A stretch of 64,000 nt of DNA from Antarcticirhabdus aurantiaca (GCF_009765365.1 NZ_VTOM01000028.1:1-64000); one strand, 5' to 3'; positions 27,258-37,031 are shown, counted from the first letter of the stretch. Translations and numbers: made by a program. The notes: a model not told the origin generated them from the letters alone.

Positions 27258-27836
27258 TCAGGCCGCCTGCAGGGTCGCGGCGACCGGCGCATCGGCGGCG
27301 AACCCGGTATGCAGGTTGCGGCGCAGGGCCGTCAGCACTTCGAGGGCGCCCGCGACGCGATCGGGCTCGACGCCGGCGATGACGGTCTCGAACAGCTCGG
27401 TCGAGCGCTGCGAGAGCGCTTCGAACAAACCCTGCGCGCTGGCAGTCAGGCGGATGATCTTGGCGCGGCGGTCCGTCGGGTCCTGGGTCCGGGTGATCAG
27501 GCCGAGCGTTTCGAGGCGCTCCATGATGCTCGACAGCGTCATCGGCTCGATGCCGATGTGGCCGGCCAGGGTCTTCTGCCGCGAGCCGTCGTGGTTGGCG
27601 ACGGTGACGAGCGCGCGCAGCTCGGCCGGCGTCAGCCGCACGCCCGAGCGCTGCATGGTCTGCTCGATCGCCTGATGGCTGAGGCGGGCCGCGTCGCTTA
27701 GGAGGAAGTAGAGTTCGCTGCCCGGAAGCCTGGATGTCGATGTCACGGGGCCTGGATCCTGAAAAGTCGAGTTCCGCCGCGGCAGGCCTTTGGAGGATGC
27801 GTCGGCATCGCAGGCGTTCCGGGTCGGATCGAACAC
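27258..27836 (-). CDS. MarR family transcriptional regulator
   Basis: The 192-residue protein has a winged helix-turn-helix: LTPAELRALVTVA, KTLAGHIGIEPMTLSSIMERLETLGLI and the wing DPTDRRAKIIRLT. This is the MarR signature. About 45 residues before SELYFLLSDAARL are not typical, so the true start may be later, for example near residue 30. It is divergent from fixL, with 233 bases between the starts, and might control itself or the fixLJ operon. Ligand unknown. Confidence 0.88.
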   Translation of the reverse strand: MFDPTRNACDADASSKGLPRRNSTFQDPGPVTSTSRLPGSELYFLLSDAARLSHQAIEQTMQRSGVRLTPAELRALVTVANHDGSRQKTLAGHIGIEPMTLSSIMERLETLGLITRTQDPTDRRAKIIRLTASAQGLFEALSQRSTELFETVIAGVEPDRVAGALEVLTALRRNLHTGFAADAPVAATLQAA

Positions 27837-27999
27837 ATGCTAGCGGATCGAGGAACGCTTGTAGATTCCGTGGTTGTACTGAGCCGCTCCCGCTCGTCTG
27901 AACTCCATGGTTGTGCCGATCGGCCGCCTGCACCGTCGTTTCGGCCATTCCGACACTCGTTCTGCGCGAGATTTCTGCGAGCGGGCACGTCCCATGGGC

Positions 28000-28028
28000 T
28001 TGTAGCCGGTGGAAAGCATAATCTGTAT
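28000..28028 (+). promoter_or_regulatory. Probable promoter of fixLJ
   Basis: TTGTAG (28000-28005), 17 bases and CTGTAT (28023-28028) lie 42 bases before the fixL start. No FixK/FNR box (TTGAT-N4-ATCAA) was seen in the MarR-fixL intergenic region. Confidence 0.45.
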
Positions 28029-28069
28029 GTTTGTCTTAAATTCTGGGATCCCAACGGCAGCATGCGCGA

Positions 28070-30088
28070 ATGGCGGGTTTGAACAGTCTCATCGCCGAGC
28101 GCGGAGAGCGGCGCGGCATTCCTTTCGTCACCGAGCCGCCGCCTTTCGACCAGGTGGAGCGCATCGCTGCGCTGGACTGGTCGAGCAGCGCTCTCGGCCC
28201 CTTCGAGGACTGGCCGGTGGAGGCCCGGGTGCTCGCCTCCACCGTTCTCGCCGCCAGCCAGCCGATGTTCCTGCTCTGGGGCGCCGAGCGATCGTTTCTC
28301 TACAACGCCGCGCATGCGCAGATCATCGGCGCGAGGCACCCCTATGCCCTCGGCCGTCCCTTCTTCGAGGTGTGGACGGAGCTGCGCGACAGCCTCAGCC
28401 CGATGGTGGATCGCGTCTTCGCCGGAGAGGCGATTTCCATGGACGACATCGCGCTGACGATCGATCGCGGCGCGGGCTTCGAGGAGCGGCACTACGCCTT
28501 TTCCTACAGCCCCGTGCGCGAGAGCGGCGGCGCGGTGGGAGGCCTCCTCTGCGTCTGCACCGACACGACAGCGCAGGTCATGTCGATGCGCCAGCGCAGC
28601 GAGGTGAAGAGGCGCCTCGTCGAAAGCGAGGAGAACTACCGCTACGCCGCCGAGCTGAACCCGCAGGTCGCCTGGACGGCCACGCCCGACGGCCGGCTCG
28701 ACCGCGTCGCGGAGCGCTGGCGCGAATGGACGGGAACGCCCGGCACCGGCACCAGCTGGGCCGATGCGATCCATCCCGACGACCTCAAGCGAACGGCCGA
28801 CGCTTGGCTGGTCTGCGTCCACAGCGGCGAGCCCTACGCCGTGGAGCACCGCGTCCGGATGCTCGACGGAGGCTACCGTTGGATGCATTCGCGGGCCTTC
28901 GCCCGCTTCGACGAGAACTGCTGCATCCTGAAATGGTACGGCTCGACCGAGGACATCCACGAGCGCAAGGTCGGCGAGGAGCACCTGCGCTCGATCCTGG
29001 AGACCGTGCCCGACGCCATGGTGGTGATCGACGAGGCGGGCGGCATCCAGTCCTTCTCCAAGGCCGCCGAGCGCCTCTTCGGCTACCCGGCCGGCGCCAT
29101 GATCGGCCGGAACGTTCGCGCCCTGATGCCCGAACCCTATCGCAGCGCCCATGACGGCTACCTCGCCCGCTACGAGGCGACCGGCGAGCGCCGCGTCATC
29201 GGGGTGGGACGCGTCGTTTTCGGCCAGCGCCACGACGGCTCGACCTTTCCCATGGAGCTTTCGGTCGGCGAGGTGCGCACGGCCGGTACCCGCTCCTTCA
29301 TCGGCTTCATCCGCGACCTCACCGAGAACCGGAAGGCCGAGGAGCGCATGCGCAAGATCCAGGGCGAGCTCCTGCACATGTCGCGCTACACCGCGCTCGG
29401 CGAGATGGCCTCGGCGCTCGCGCACGAGCTGAACCAGCCGCTGACGGCGATCTCGAACTACATGCGCGGCTGCTCGCGCCTCCTCGAGAACCTGCCGGGG
29501 GCGGAAGGCCGCCTCGTCGCCGAGGCCGTCGAGGAGGCCGCGGCCCAGGCGATGCGCGCCGGCCGCATCATCCGATCGCTGCGCGAGTTCGTGTCGCGCG
29601 GCGAGAGCCGGCGCGAGCCGGAGAGCCTGTCGCGGCTCGTGGAGGAGGCGAGCGCCCTGGCGCTCGTCGGGGCCAAGGAAAAGGGCGTGCGGGTCGCCTT
29701 CCGGCTCGACCCGGAAGTGCCGACCGTCTTCGTCGACCGCATCCAGATCCAGCAGGTCCTCCTCAACCTCCTGCGCAATGCCGTCGAGGCGATGGAGGGA
29801 GCGGTGCGCCGAGAGCTGACCATCACGACGCTCCCCGCACCCGGCAACCTCGTCGAGATCGTCGTGGCCGATACCGGGCCCGGCCTTCTGCCGAGCGTCG
29901 CTTCCAACCTTTTCCAGCCCTTCGTCACCACCAAGCGCGAGGGCATGGGGGTCGGCCTCTCGATCTGCCGCACCATCGTCGAGGCGCATGGCGGCCACAT
30001 CGCTGCCGAACCGAACCCGCCGGCCGGCACGATCTTCCGCTTCACCTTGCGCCGCGCGCGCACCGGCGGGGTCGCCGATGTCCGGTGA
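28070..30088 (+). CDS. fixL: FixL-like oxygen-sensing PAS histidine kinase
   Basis: The 672-residue kinase has no membrane helices. It has PAS-like domains at about 30-170, 185-300 and 305-420, a HisKA domain with phospho-acceptor His452 in [10 protein letters not shown], and an ATPase domain ([20 protein letters not shown]). The third PAS is FixL-like: [21 protein letters not shown], with His361 where FixL binds heme, and VIGVGR with Arg381 exactly 20 residues later, matching His200 and Arg220 of Bradyrhizobium FixL. It should therefore bind heme and sense O2. The kinase is inactive with O2 in known FixL. It overlaps fixJ by 11 bases. Confidence 0.9.
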   Translation: MAGLNSLIAERGERRGIPFVTEPPPFDQVERIAALDWSSSALGPFEDWPVEARVLASTVLAASQPMFLLWGAERSFLYNAAHAQIIGARHPYALGRPFFEVWTELRDSLSPMVDRVFAGEAISMDDIALTIDRGAGFEERHYAFSYSPVRESGGAVGGLLCVCTDTTAQVMSMRQRSEVKRRLVESEENYRYAAELNPQVAWTATPDGRLDRVAERWREWTGTPGTGTSWADAIHPDDLKRTADAWLVCVHSGEPYAVEHRVRMLDGGYRWMHSRAFARFDENCCILKWYGSTEDIHERKVGEEHLRSILETVPDAMVVIDEAGGIQSFSKAAERLFGYPAGAMIGRNVRALMPEPYRSAHDGYLARYEATGERRVIGVGRVVFGQRHDGSTFPMELSVGEVRTAGTRSFIGFIRDLTENRKAEERMRKIQGELLHMSRYTALGEMASALAHELNQPLTAISNYMRGCSRLLENLPGAEGRLVAEAVEEAAAQAMRAGRIIRSLREFVSRGESRREPESLSRLVEEASALALVGAKEKGVRVAFRLDPEVPTVFVDRIQIQQVLLNLLRNAVEAMEGAVRRELTITTLPAPGNLVEIVVADTGPGLLPSVASNLFQPFVTTKREGMGVGLSICRTIVEAHGGHIAAEPNPPAGTIFRFTLRRARTGGVADVR

Positions 30089-30692
30089 GGCGGTGGTCCA
30101 CGTCATCGACGACGACAAGGCCGTGCGCCGGTCGATCGCCTTCCTGCTCGCGGCCAGCGACATCCCGGCGCGGATCTACGAATCGGCGCAGGGCTTCCTC
30201 GACGTCCTGGAGCCGGACGCGGCGGGCTGCGTCCTGTGCGACGTGCGCATGCCCGGCATGGACGGGATCGAGCTCCTGCAGGCGCTGCGCGCCCGCGGCA
30301 TCGCCATGCCCTTCGTGGTGATGACGGGCCATGCCGACGTCGCCATGGCGGTTCGCGCCATGAAGGGGGGCGCGATGGACTTCATCGAGAAGCCCTTCGA
30401 GGAGGGGGCTCTGCTCGCCGTCCTCAGCAAGGGGCTGGAACAGGGAACGGCCGACAGCGAGCGGGCGCGCCGGAAGGGCGCTCTCGGCGAGCGCCTGCGT
30501 CGCCTGACCCCGCGCGAGCGGCAAGTGCTGGAGCGCATCGCGGCCGGCAAGCCCAACAAGATCATCGCCCACGAACTCGGGCTCAGCCCCCGCACCGTCG
30601 AAGTCCACCGGGCCAACCTCATGGACAAGATGGAGGCGCGCAACGCCTCCGATCTCGTCGCGATCTTCCTGGAAGCGGACGGGCGCGGATAA
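30078..30692 (+). CDS. fixJ: FixJ-like response regulator
   Basis: The 204-residue protein has a receiver domain (phospho-acceptor Asp55 in [12 protein letters not shown], acidic pair Asp11-Asp13, VMTGHADV, and Lys in FIEKPF) and a C-terminal LuxR-type helix-turn-helix ([39 protein letters not shown]). This is the FixJ layout. The start lies within the end of fixL, so translation is coupled. FixJ normally activates fixK; neither fixK nor nitrogen-fixation genes are in the window, so targets probably include micro-aerobic respiration. Confidence 0.93.
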   Translation: MSGEAVVHVIDDDKAVRRSIAFLLAASDIPARIYESAQGFLDVLEPDAAGCVLCDVRMPGMDGIELLQALRARGIAMPFVVMTGHADVAMAVRAMKGGAMDFIEKPFEEGALLAVLSKGLEQGTADSERARRKGALGERLRRLTPRERQVLERIAAGKPNKIIAHELGLSPRTVEVHRANLMDKMEARNASDLVAIFLEADGRG

Positions 30693-30717
30693 CGGATCCG
30701 TCCGCTCCCGCGCGTTT

Positions 30718-31551
30718 TCAGAAGGTCGCGGTCATCGGGTTCGAGCCGATGCGCCCGTCCCGCGAGTCGAGGCCGGCCAGGGCGCGCATGTCGTCCTCGT
30801 CCAGACGGAAGTCGAAGACGGCGGCGTTCTCGACGATGCGGCTCGGCGTCACCGACTTCGGGATCACCACGAGGCCGTTGTCGATGTGCCAGCGGATGAT
30901 CGTCTGGGCCGGCGTCTTGCCGTGCTTGGCGGCGACGCGCGCCACCACGGGGTCGGCGAGGAGCTGCCCTTGCCCGAGCGGGCTCCAGGATTCCGTCACG
31001 ATCCCGCGCGCGGCATTGGCCTCGCGCAGCGCGCGCTGCTGGAAGCGCGGATGCAGCTCGATCTGGTTGATCACCGGCGCGACGCCCGTTTCCTCGATCA
31101 GGCGATCGAGATGCTCGGCCTCGAAGTTCGACACCCCGATCGAGGTGACGCGACCTTCCTCGCGCAGCCGGATAAAGGCGCGCCACGTGTCGACGAAGAG
31201 CCCGCGCCAGGGCGAGGCCCAGTGGATGAGGTAGAGGTCGACGTGATCGAGCCCGAGCCGTTCCAGGCTCTTGTCGAAGGCGCGCAGCGTCGAATCGTAC
31301 CCCTGGTCCTCGTTCCACAGCTTGGTGGTGACGAAGACGTCGCCGCGCGGCAGGCCGGCCCGCCGCAGGCCTTCGCCGACGCCCCGCTCGTTCTCGTAGA
31401 CCGCCGCCGTGTCGACGTGGCGATAGCCTGCTTCGAGGGCCGCCGCGACGGCCGTGACAGCCACGTCGTCGGGCGTGCGCCAGACGCCGAGGCCGAGCTG
31501 CGGAATGGCGCGGCCGTCGCTGAAGGGAATGCGGGGGGCTTGGTCGGTCAT
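30718..31551 (-). CDS. Aldo/keto reductase (2,5-diketo-gluconate reductase-like)
   Basis: The 277-residue protein is a TIM-barrel NADPH reductase. The catalytic tetrad is visible: Asp47 and Tyr52 in HVDTAAVYENE, Lys77 in TTKLWNED and His110 in LYLIHW. Cofactor site IPKSVTPSRIVEN is near the end. It resembles DkgA/DkgB-like members, but substrates of this family cannot be told from sequence. ATG 31551 gives MTDQAPRIPF and the usual length. It converges with fixJ after 25 bases. Confidence 0.9.
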   Translation of the reverse strand: MTDQAPRIPFSDGRAIPQLGLGVWRTPDDVAVTAVAAALEAGYRHVDTAAVYENERGVGEGLRRAGLPRGDVFVTTKLWNEDQGYDSTLRAFDKSLERLGLDHVDLYLIHWASPWRGLFVDTWRAFIRLREEGRVTSIGVSNFEAEHLDRLIEETGVAPVINQIELHPRFQQRALREANAARGIVTESWSPLGQGQLLADPVVARVAAKHGKTPAQTIIRWHIDNGLVVIPKSVTPSRIVENAAVFDFRLDEDDMRALAGLDSRDGRIGSNPMTATF

Positions 31552-31646
31552 GACGTCGGGTCCGGTGCGGTTGTTCGTGCCGCCTCTGGCGGGCGCCGGG
31601 ACATGAGGGCCGGGGCCCCGCCCTTCAAGGGCAGGAGCCGCCGCTT

Positions 31647-33659
31647 CTATAGCCGGCGCAAGGCTTCCGCCGCGGCCTCGCGCTGCGCCCGCAGCCGCGC
31701 GTCGAGGTCGGGACGCGCCGCGCGGATGGCGTCGAGCTCCGCTTCCTGCGCGGTGAGGTCGTCGAGATAGCCGCGGGCGAGGGCGCTGCCCTCCGGCACC
31801 GCGGCGAGGTTGGCGCGGATGCGCGCCTGCTCGTCCGCGATCGCGTCGCGCCGCGCGTCCGCTTCCTCGATGCGCGCCTCGATGTTCGCGATCTCGCGGC
31901 GCGCGCTCGCCAAGTCGGACAGGGCCGCCTTCTGCGCCGGGTCGCTCAGCTCGGAGGCCCAGGAGAGCACCAGGTCGGGCTCGGCATCGTCGAGCGCGAT
32001 GACCTCCTCGTCCAGCCGCTCGTCCACCGCCTCGATCAGCGCCGACCCGCCCGCGGGCACGTCGGCCGTCAGGCGCCTCACCGTTTCGGTCTCGCCCTCG
32101 ACCGTGGCGCCGGAAAAGTCCCAGCCCGGCCGCTTCGCGTGCTCGACCACGGCCTTGCGCGGCCCGTCGGCGGCTCCCTCGATCCGGTAGGTCGTGCGGA
32201 TGCGCGAGCGGAACTCGGCCGAGAGCGCGCCGTCCACGCTCTTCACGCGAACGAGCGAGCGCAGCGGCTCTTCCTCGCGCAGGATGCGCACCTTGCGGTC
32301 GAGCGCGAAGGACACGAGCCGCGACTCGCCCGGCGCCGAGCCGAGGAGCTGCGCGTCGCCGAGATGCCCGTCCGCCGCGTCGAAGATCGTGAGGATCCCC
32401 GGCGGCAGGCTCGCGCCGGTCCCGTTGACGAGCCTGAGCGCGGCCAAGGGGTGCGGTCCCGTCGCGCCCGCCTGGAACAGCGCGACGCGCTCCGCCTCGA
32501 CGCTCGCGTCGAGGATCGGCACCGACAGCGTGTCGCCGGCTGCGAGGTCCACCGGCGCGTCGATCGCGAAGGTCGCCGCGAGGTCGCCCTCGGAGCCCGT
32601 CGCTGCCTGGACGTCCGCGACGTCCGCATAGGCCATCTCGGCCATGGGCGCGGGAGCGGCGAGCGCCATCGGCGGCGGGGCCGCCTCCATGTCGACGAGC
32701 CGCCCGCGCGACTCCTTGGCGGCCCGCGCTGATCCCCCGGCGCCCATCGCGCCCTCGTCGGGCCGCGGCTCGGCGACGCCCGCGACGTCCACCGGCACGT
32801 CCGGCCGCTCGCGCCAGTAGCGCTCGAACAGGCGCTGGCGCAGCGTCACCGGCGCGCCCGAGACCAGCGTCAGAGCGACGTCGTCCCACGTCTCGCCGGT
32901 CGCGTTCTCCAGGACCGCCCAGGCCTGCAGCCGCGCGGTGCCGGTCGCGCCGTCCGCGACGACGCGATAGGCGGATTTCCAGAGCGGCGCGGCGACGACG
33001 TAGGCGATGTCGGCCGTGCCCCCGGCCGGCCCGTCGAGCTTCAGGGTGATGGTGCGCGAGCCCTCGGCCTTGGCGCGGCCGAGCGCCGCGGAGGCTTCGG
33101 CGATCTTGGCGCGCACGCCGTCGTCGAGGATGCGCACGAGGACGCCCGGCGCCAGGGGCACGTCGGTGACCTCGCCGGTGTCCGCGACCACGGCGAGAAC
33201 CGGGGTCTGCGCTCCGTCCGCGCCTTGGCGGGTCGATACGCCGAGAACCGTGCCCGACAGCGGCGCGCCGGCGCCCTTCACCTCCACCGCCACGCCCCCG
33301 AGCCGGCCGAGGAGGCTCGGCAGGCCCGTGAGGTCCTCGGCCGAGAAGGGCATGCGCCGGAAGGTTTCCTCCACCGGCGCCGCGCCGCCCAGGCTGAAGG
33401 ACGACACGCGCGCCGCGCCGCCGATCACCACGAGGCTCTTCAGCACGTCGTCGACCTGCTCGATGGGCACCTCGAAGGACACCTCGCCGCCCCTCGCGAC
33501 GGGCAGCGTGCGCATCAGCTCCGCGAGCCCCCCGGAGGACAGCGTCACCCGCTTGATCGCTCCGGGCTCGGCGGCCCACGCAGGCAGAACGACGCCCGCC
33601 GCCAGGACGGCCGCCAGAGCCAGCGCCACGCGGCGCCCCCTCGTCTTCGGATGCGTCAT
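31647..33659 (-). CDS. DUF4139 domain secreted protein
   Basis: The 670-residue protein has a signal peptide (about 1-29, ending AWAAE). The middle and C-terminal half fit the DUF4139 family: VAYVVAAPLWKSAYRV-like text at DIAYVVAAPLWKSAYRV, LENATGETWDDVALTLVSG, and later VRVLREEEP-like KVRILREEEP. A low-complexity Ala/Pro segment (about 305-345) separates the two parts. The last 100 residues (IEARIEEADARRDAIADE) form a coiled coil. Function unknown. It is divergent from doeA. Confidence 0.82.
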   Translation of the reverse strand: MTHPKTRGRRVALALAAVLAAGVVLPAWAAEPGAIKRVTLSSGGLAELMRTLPVARGGEVSFEVPIEQVDDVLKSLVVIGGAARVSSFSLGGAAPVEETFRRMPFSAEDLTGLPSLLGRLGGVAVEVKGAGAPLSGTVLGVSTRQGADGAQTPVLAVVADTGEVTDVPLAPGVLVRILDDGVRAKIAEASAALGRAKAEGSRTITLKLDGPAGGTADIAYVVAAPLWKSAYRVVADGATGTARLQAWAVLENATGETWDDVALTLVSGAPVTLRQRLFERYWRERPDVPVDVAGVAEPRPDEGAMGAGGSARAAKESRGRLVDMEAAPPPMALAAPAPMAEMAYADVADVQAATGSEGDLAATFAIDAPVDLAAGDTLSVPILDASVEAERVALFQAGATGPHPLAALRLVNGTGASLPPGILTIFDAADGHLGDAQLLGSAPGESRLVSFALDRKVRILREEEPLRSLVRVKSVDGALSAEFRSRIRTTYRIEGAADGPRKAVVEHAKRPGWDFSGATVEGETETVRRLTADVPAGGSALIEAVDERLDEEVIALDDAEPDLVLSWASELSDPAQKAALSDLASARREIANIEARIEEADARRDAIADEQARIRANLAAVPEGSALARGYLDDLTAQEAELDAIRAARPDLDARLRAQREAAAEALRRL

Positions 33660-33809
33660 CGTCCCGTGCTCCCCCTGGCTCCGCAGCGGCGAATCGGTTC
33701 GCCGTTTCCGCCAGTCACGCCCGCAACCGCGGCGGCGTTAAGGCCGGCTTGCCGAGCCGGCGCCTCCCGTCGCATCCTTCGCCTCGCTGAGCACCAAGGA
33801 GCATGCGGC

Positions 33810-34991
33810 ATGGCGGAGCCGGTTCTGAACTTTTCGCGGGACGAGTACGCGGCGCGGCTCGCCCGCACCCGCGAGGCCATGGAGGAGAAGGGGATCGAGC
33901 TCCTCTTCGTCTCCGATCCCTCCAACATGGCCTGGCTGACCGGTTACGACGGCTGGAGCTTCTACGTCCACCAGGGCGTCCTCGTCGGCCCGGACGGCGA
34001 TCCCGTCTGGTTCGGCCGCGGCATGGACGCGGAAGGGGCCAAGCGCACCGCCTGGCTCGGCGAGGCCGACATCGTCGGCTATGCCGATCACTACGTCCAA
34101 TCCACCGAGCGCCACCCGATGGACGTCCTCTGCGACGTCGTCGCCGGCCGCGGCTGGGACCGGCTGACGCTTGGGCTGGAGATGGACAATTACTGGTTCT
34201 CCGCCGCCGCCTACCGCGCGATCCAGGCGGGCCTGCCCAACGCCCGCATCCTCGACGCCGCCGGCCTCGTCAACTGGCAGCGCGCGGTCAAAAGCCCGGC
34301 CGAGCTCGACTACATGCGCATTGCCGGCCGCATCGTGACGGCCATGCACGAGCGCATCGCCGCCGTCATCGAGCCCGGCATGCGGAAGTGCGACCTCGTC
34401 GCCGAGATCTACGACGCCGGCATCCGCGGCGTCGGCGGCCATGGCGGCGACTATCCCGCGATCGTGCCGATGCTGCCCTCGGGCGCGGATGCCGCGGCCC
34501 CGCACCTCACCTGGGACGACAAGCCGATGAAGGCCGGGGAGGGGACGTTCTTCGAGATCGCCGGCGTTCACAAGCGCTACCACTGCCCGCTCTCGCGCAC
34601 CGTCTTCCTGGGGAAGCCGACGCAGGCCTTCCTCGACGCGGAGCAGGCCACGCTGGAGGGCATGGAGGCGGGCCTGTCCGCCGCGCGCCCGGGCAACACC
34701 TGCGAGGACATCGCCAACGCCTACTACGCCGTCCTCAAGCGCTATGGCATCGTGAAGGACAGCCGCACCGGCTACTCGATCGGCCTGTCCTATCCGCCGG
34801 ACTGGGGCGAGCGCACCATGTCGCTCCGTCCCGGCGAGCGCACGCAGCTGCGCCCCGGCATGGCCTTCCACTTCATGACCGGGCTGTGGCTGGAGAACAT
34901 GGGCCTGGAGATCACCGAATCCCTGGTGATCACCGAGACCGGCTACGAGCTCCTGGCCGACGTTCCCCGCAAGCTCCTCGTCAAGGACTGA
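33810..34991 (+). CDS. doeA: Ectoine hydrolase
   Basis: DoeA opens ectoine to N-alpha-acetyl-L-2,4-diaminobutyrate, allowing ectoine to be used as carbon and nitrogen source. The 393-residue protein is an M24-fold member with N-terminal LLFVSDPSNMAWLTGYDGWSFYVHQ, the segment NWQRAVKSPAEL, and the C-terminal pita-bread fold (IEPGMRKCDLVAEIYDAG, YHCPLSRTVFLG, AFHFMTGLWLENMGLEITES). These match DoeA/EutD well. AAGGA (33796-33800) precedes ATG 33810. doeB starts seven bases after its stop. Confidence 0.92.
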   Translation: MAEPVLNFSRDEYAARLARTREAMEEKGIELLFVSDPSNMAWLTGYDGWSFYVHQGVLVGPDGDPVWFGRGMDAEGAKRTAWLGEADIVGYADHYVQSTERHPMDVLCDVVAGRGWDRLTLGLEMDNYWFSAAAYRAIQAGLPNARILDAAGLVNWQRAVKSPAELDYMRIAGRIVTAMHERIAAVIEPGMRKCDLVAEIYDAGIRGVGGHGGDYPAIVPMLPSGADAAAPHLTWDDKPMKAGEGTFFEIAGVHKRYHCPLSRTVFLGKPTQAFLDAEQATLEGMEAGLSAARPGNTCEDIANAYYAVLKRYGIVKDSRTGYSIGLSYPPDWGERTMSLRPGERTQLRPGMAFHFMTGLWLENMGLEITESLVITETGYELLADVPRKLLVKD

Positions 34992-34998
34992 GGCCGCC

Positions 34999-35994
34999 AT
35001 GCGCCCGTCCCCCATCTCGCCGACGATCGACTTCGAGGCCGAGGGCGTCTCCCACGGCCACCTGCGCCTGCCCCACAGCCGCGACGATTCCGCCTGGGGC
35101 GCGGTGATGATCCCGATCACGGTGGTGACGAACGGCGAGGGGCCGACCGCGCTCCTCACCGGCGGCAATCACGGCGACGAGTACGAAGGCCCGGCCGCGC
35201 TTTTCGACCTCGCCCGCACGCTCGATCCCGCGGCTGTCTCCGGCCGCGTGATCATCGTTCCCGCGCTCAACTATCCAGCCTTCCGCGCCGGCACGCGAAC
35301 GTCGCCGATCGACAAGGGCAACCTCAACCGGACCTTTCCCGGGCGCCCGGACGGCACGGTCACGCAGAAGATCGCCGACTACGTCCAGCGCCACCTGCTG
35401 CCGCTGGCCGACATCGTCCTCGACTTCCATTCGGGCGGCAGGACGCTCGACTTCCTGCCCTTCGCCGCCGCCCACATCCTGCCCGACAAGCGCCAGGAGG
35501 CGTCAAGCTTCGCTGCCGTCGAGGCCTTCGGTGCGCCCTTCTCGATGCGGATGCTGGAGATCGACGCCGTCGGCATGCTCGACACGGCGGCCGAGGAGAT
35601 GGGCAAGGTCTTCGTCACCACCGAGCTCGGCGGCGGCGGCACGGCCACGGCGCGCACCATCGCCATCGCCAGGCGCGGCGCCGCCAACCTCCTGCGCCAT
35701 GCCGGCATCCTGTCCGGCGCAGTCGAAAAGCCGGACGAGCCCACCCGCTGGCTCGCCATGCCCTCGGACGCCTGCTTCACCTTTTCGGATGTCGAAGGCC
35801 TCGTCGAGCCCGCCGTCGATCTCGGCGACGCGGTGCGCTCGGGCGACCTTATCGCCCGCGTCCACCCGGTCCTGCGCACCGGAGCCGCACCGGCCGAGTT
35901 CAGGGCGCGGATGGACGGACTTCTGGCCGCCCGCCACTTCCCCGGCCTCGTTCAACCCGGCGATTGCCTCGCCGTCCTCGCCGTGGAGGAATAG
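34999..35994 (+). CDS. doeB: N-alpha-acetyl-L-2,4-diaminobutyric acid deacetylase
   Basis: DoeB removes the acetyl group from the DoeA product to give L-2,4-diaminobutyrate. The 331-residue protein is of the succinylglutamate desuccinylase/aspartoacylase type. The zinc ligands are His58 and Glu61 in GGNHGDEYEGP and His144 in LDFHSGG; NLNRTFPGRPDG binds substrate. It is in an operon with doeA. The later steps (DoeD transaminase, DoeC dehydrogenase), the regulator and an ectoine importer are not in this window. Confidence 0.92.
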   Translation: MRPSPISPTIDFEAEGVSHGHLRLPHSRDDSAWGAVMIPITVVTNGEGPTALLTGGNHGDEYEGPAALFDLARTLDPAAVSGRVIIVPALNYPAFRAGTRTSPIDKGNLNRTFPGRPDGTVTQKIADYVQRHLLPLADIVLDFHSGGRTLDFLPFAAAHILPDKRQEASSFAAVEAFGAPFSMRMLEIDAVGMLDTAAEEMGKVFVTTELGGGGTATARTIAIARRGAANLLRHAGILSGAVEKPDEPTRWLAMPSDACFTFSDVEGLVEPAVDLGDAVRSGDLIARVHPVLRTGAAPAEFRARMDGLLAARHFPGLVQPGDCLAVLAVEE

Positions 35995-35997
35995 GGG

Positions 35998-36798
35998 TCA
36001 GGCGACGCGGAACGCGCTCGGGCAGATGTCCGCCAGCACGCAGGCACCGCAGGCCGGCCGGCGGAAGTGGCAGACCTTCTGTCCATGGATCATCAGCACC
36101 TCGTGGTTGTCGTAGATGTCCTGCGCGCTCCAGTCCTCCGGCAGCTGCGCCCGCAGGATCGGGTGCGCCGGCCCGACGTCCACGCGCGGTCCCACCAGCC
36201 CCAGCCGCTGCGCGACGCGGTGATGGTGGCTGTCCACCGGCAGCGCCGGCATCCGGAGCGTCGAGAAGGACAGGACCGCCGCGCTCGTCTTCGGCCCGAC
36301 GCCGGGGATCTCTTCCAGCCAAGCCCGCGCCTCCGGCACGCTCATGCTCCCGAGAAAGTCGAGCGACAGTCCGCCCGTCCGGTCCCGCACCGCCGCCAGG
36401 ATCTCCTGGAGGCGCGGCGCCTTCAGCTCCGGCCAGCGCACCCCCTCGATCAACGCCTCGACCTCGTCCGTCGGCGCCGCGATCATGTCGGCCCAATCGG
36501 GAAAGCGCTCCCGCAGCCGCTTGAAGGCCCGCCCCGAGTCGGCGTTGCGCGTCCGGTGCGACAGGAGCGAGGAGACCAGCTCGCTCAAGGGATCGAGGTT
36601 GTGGAAATAGGCGATCGGGCAGCCGTACGCGGCGCACAGCCGCTCATGGACGACCATCGCCTTGGCGGCGAGCGCCGGGTCCGCCGCCGCCACGGCCCTC
36701 GCGACCACCCGCTTCGGCCGGGCCCGCGGCTCCGCGGGCGCCGGCGGTGATTCGAACAATCGGCCTTCGCCGGGCGAGGGAGCGCGTGTCTGAGGCAT
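35998..36798 (-). CDS. Endonuclease III family DNA glycosylase with 4Fe-4S cluster
   Basis: The 266-residue protein has the HhH-GPD fold. The hairpin and catalytic Lys170 are in IPGVGPKTSAAVL, the catalytic Asp189 in PVDSHHHRVAQRLGL, and the cluster cysteines at 243, 250, 253 and 259 have the C-x6-C-x2-C-x5-C spacing of endonuclease III. The family cuts oxidised pyrimidines. It differs from E. coli Nth in sequence and has an extra Pro/Ala/Arg-rich N-terminus of about 45 residues, so it may be a second, specialised paralogue. ATG 36798 is chosen. Confidence 0.9.
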   Translation of the reverse strand: MPQTRAPSPGEGRLFESPPAPAEPRARPKRVVARAVAAADPALAAKAMVVHERLCAAYGCPIAYFHNLDPLSELVSSLLSHRTRNADSGRAFKRLRERFPDWADMIAAPTDEVEALIEGVRWPELKAPRLQEILAAVRDRTGGLSLDFLGSMSVPEARAWLEEIPGVGPKTSAAVLSFSTLRMPALPVDSHHHRVAQRLGLVGPRVDVGPAHPILRAQLPEDWSAQDIYDNHEVLMIHGQKVCHFRRPACGACVLADICPSAFRVA

Positions 36799-36924
36799 GA
36801 AGAACCGAATCCGCCGGGATTCCACACGTTCCCCGCCTGACCATTGCCGAGTCACAATGCCGCGGCCGATCAGAACGCGGCGCTGCTTCCCGCGTCCGCC
36901 TGTGGAAGAGGGGGCGCGACGCGC

Positions 36925-37031
36925 CGGATGAGGGTGTCGGCCGCGAAGTGGCCAAGCGAAGAACTTGCGCCGCGTCCTTCACGAACCACCCTCATCCGCC
37001 TGCCGGCACCTTCTCCCGCCGGCGGGAGAAG
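36925..37031. repeat. RIME-like palindromic intergenic repeat
   Basis: CGGATGAGGGTG (36925-36936) is the exact inverse of CACCCTCATCCG (36987-36998). Just beyond, CTTCTCCCGCC (37010-37020) and GGCGGGAGAAG (37021-37031) form a perfect 22-bp palindrome. The words CCCTCATCCG and CTTCTCCC next to each other are typical of the repeats scattered between genes of rhizobia (RIME type). It fills most of the gap between the endonuclease III and betB genes and can fold into stable hairpins. Confidence 0.75.

Noticed and set aside
28070-30692. Nitrogen-fixation island suggested by fixLJ
   Set aside because: No nif, fixABCX, fixNOQP or fixK genes are in the window; FixLJ-like pairs also occur in non-fixing alphaproteobacteria.
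30718-33579. 953-codon frame that would fuse the aldo/keto reductase to a long upstream region
   Set aside because: Only the last 277 residues are reductase. The rest is a shadow of the DUF4139 gene in another frame; a start at 31551 fits the family length.
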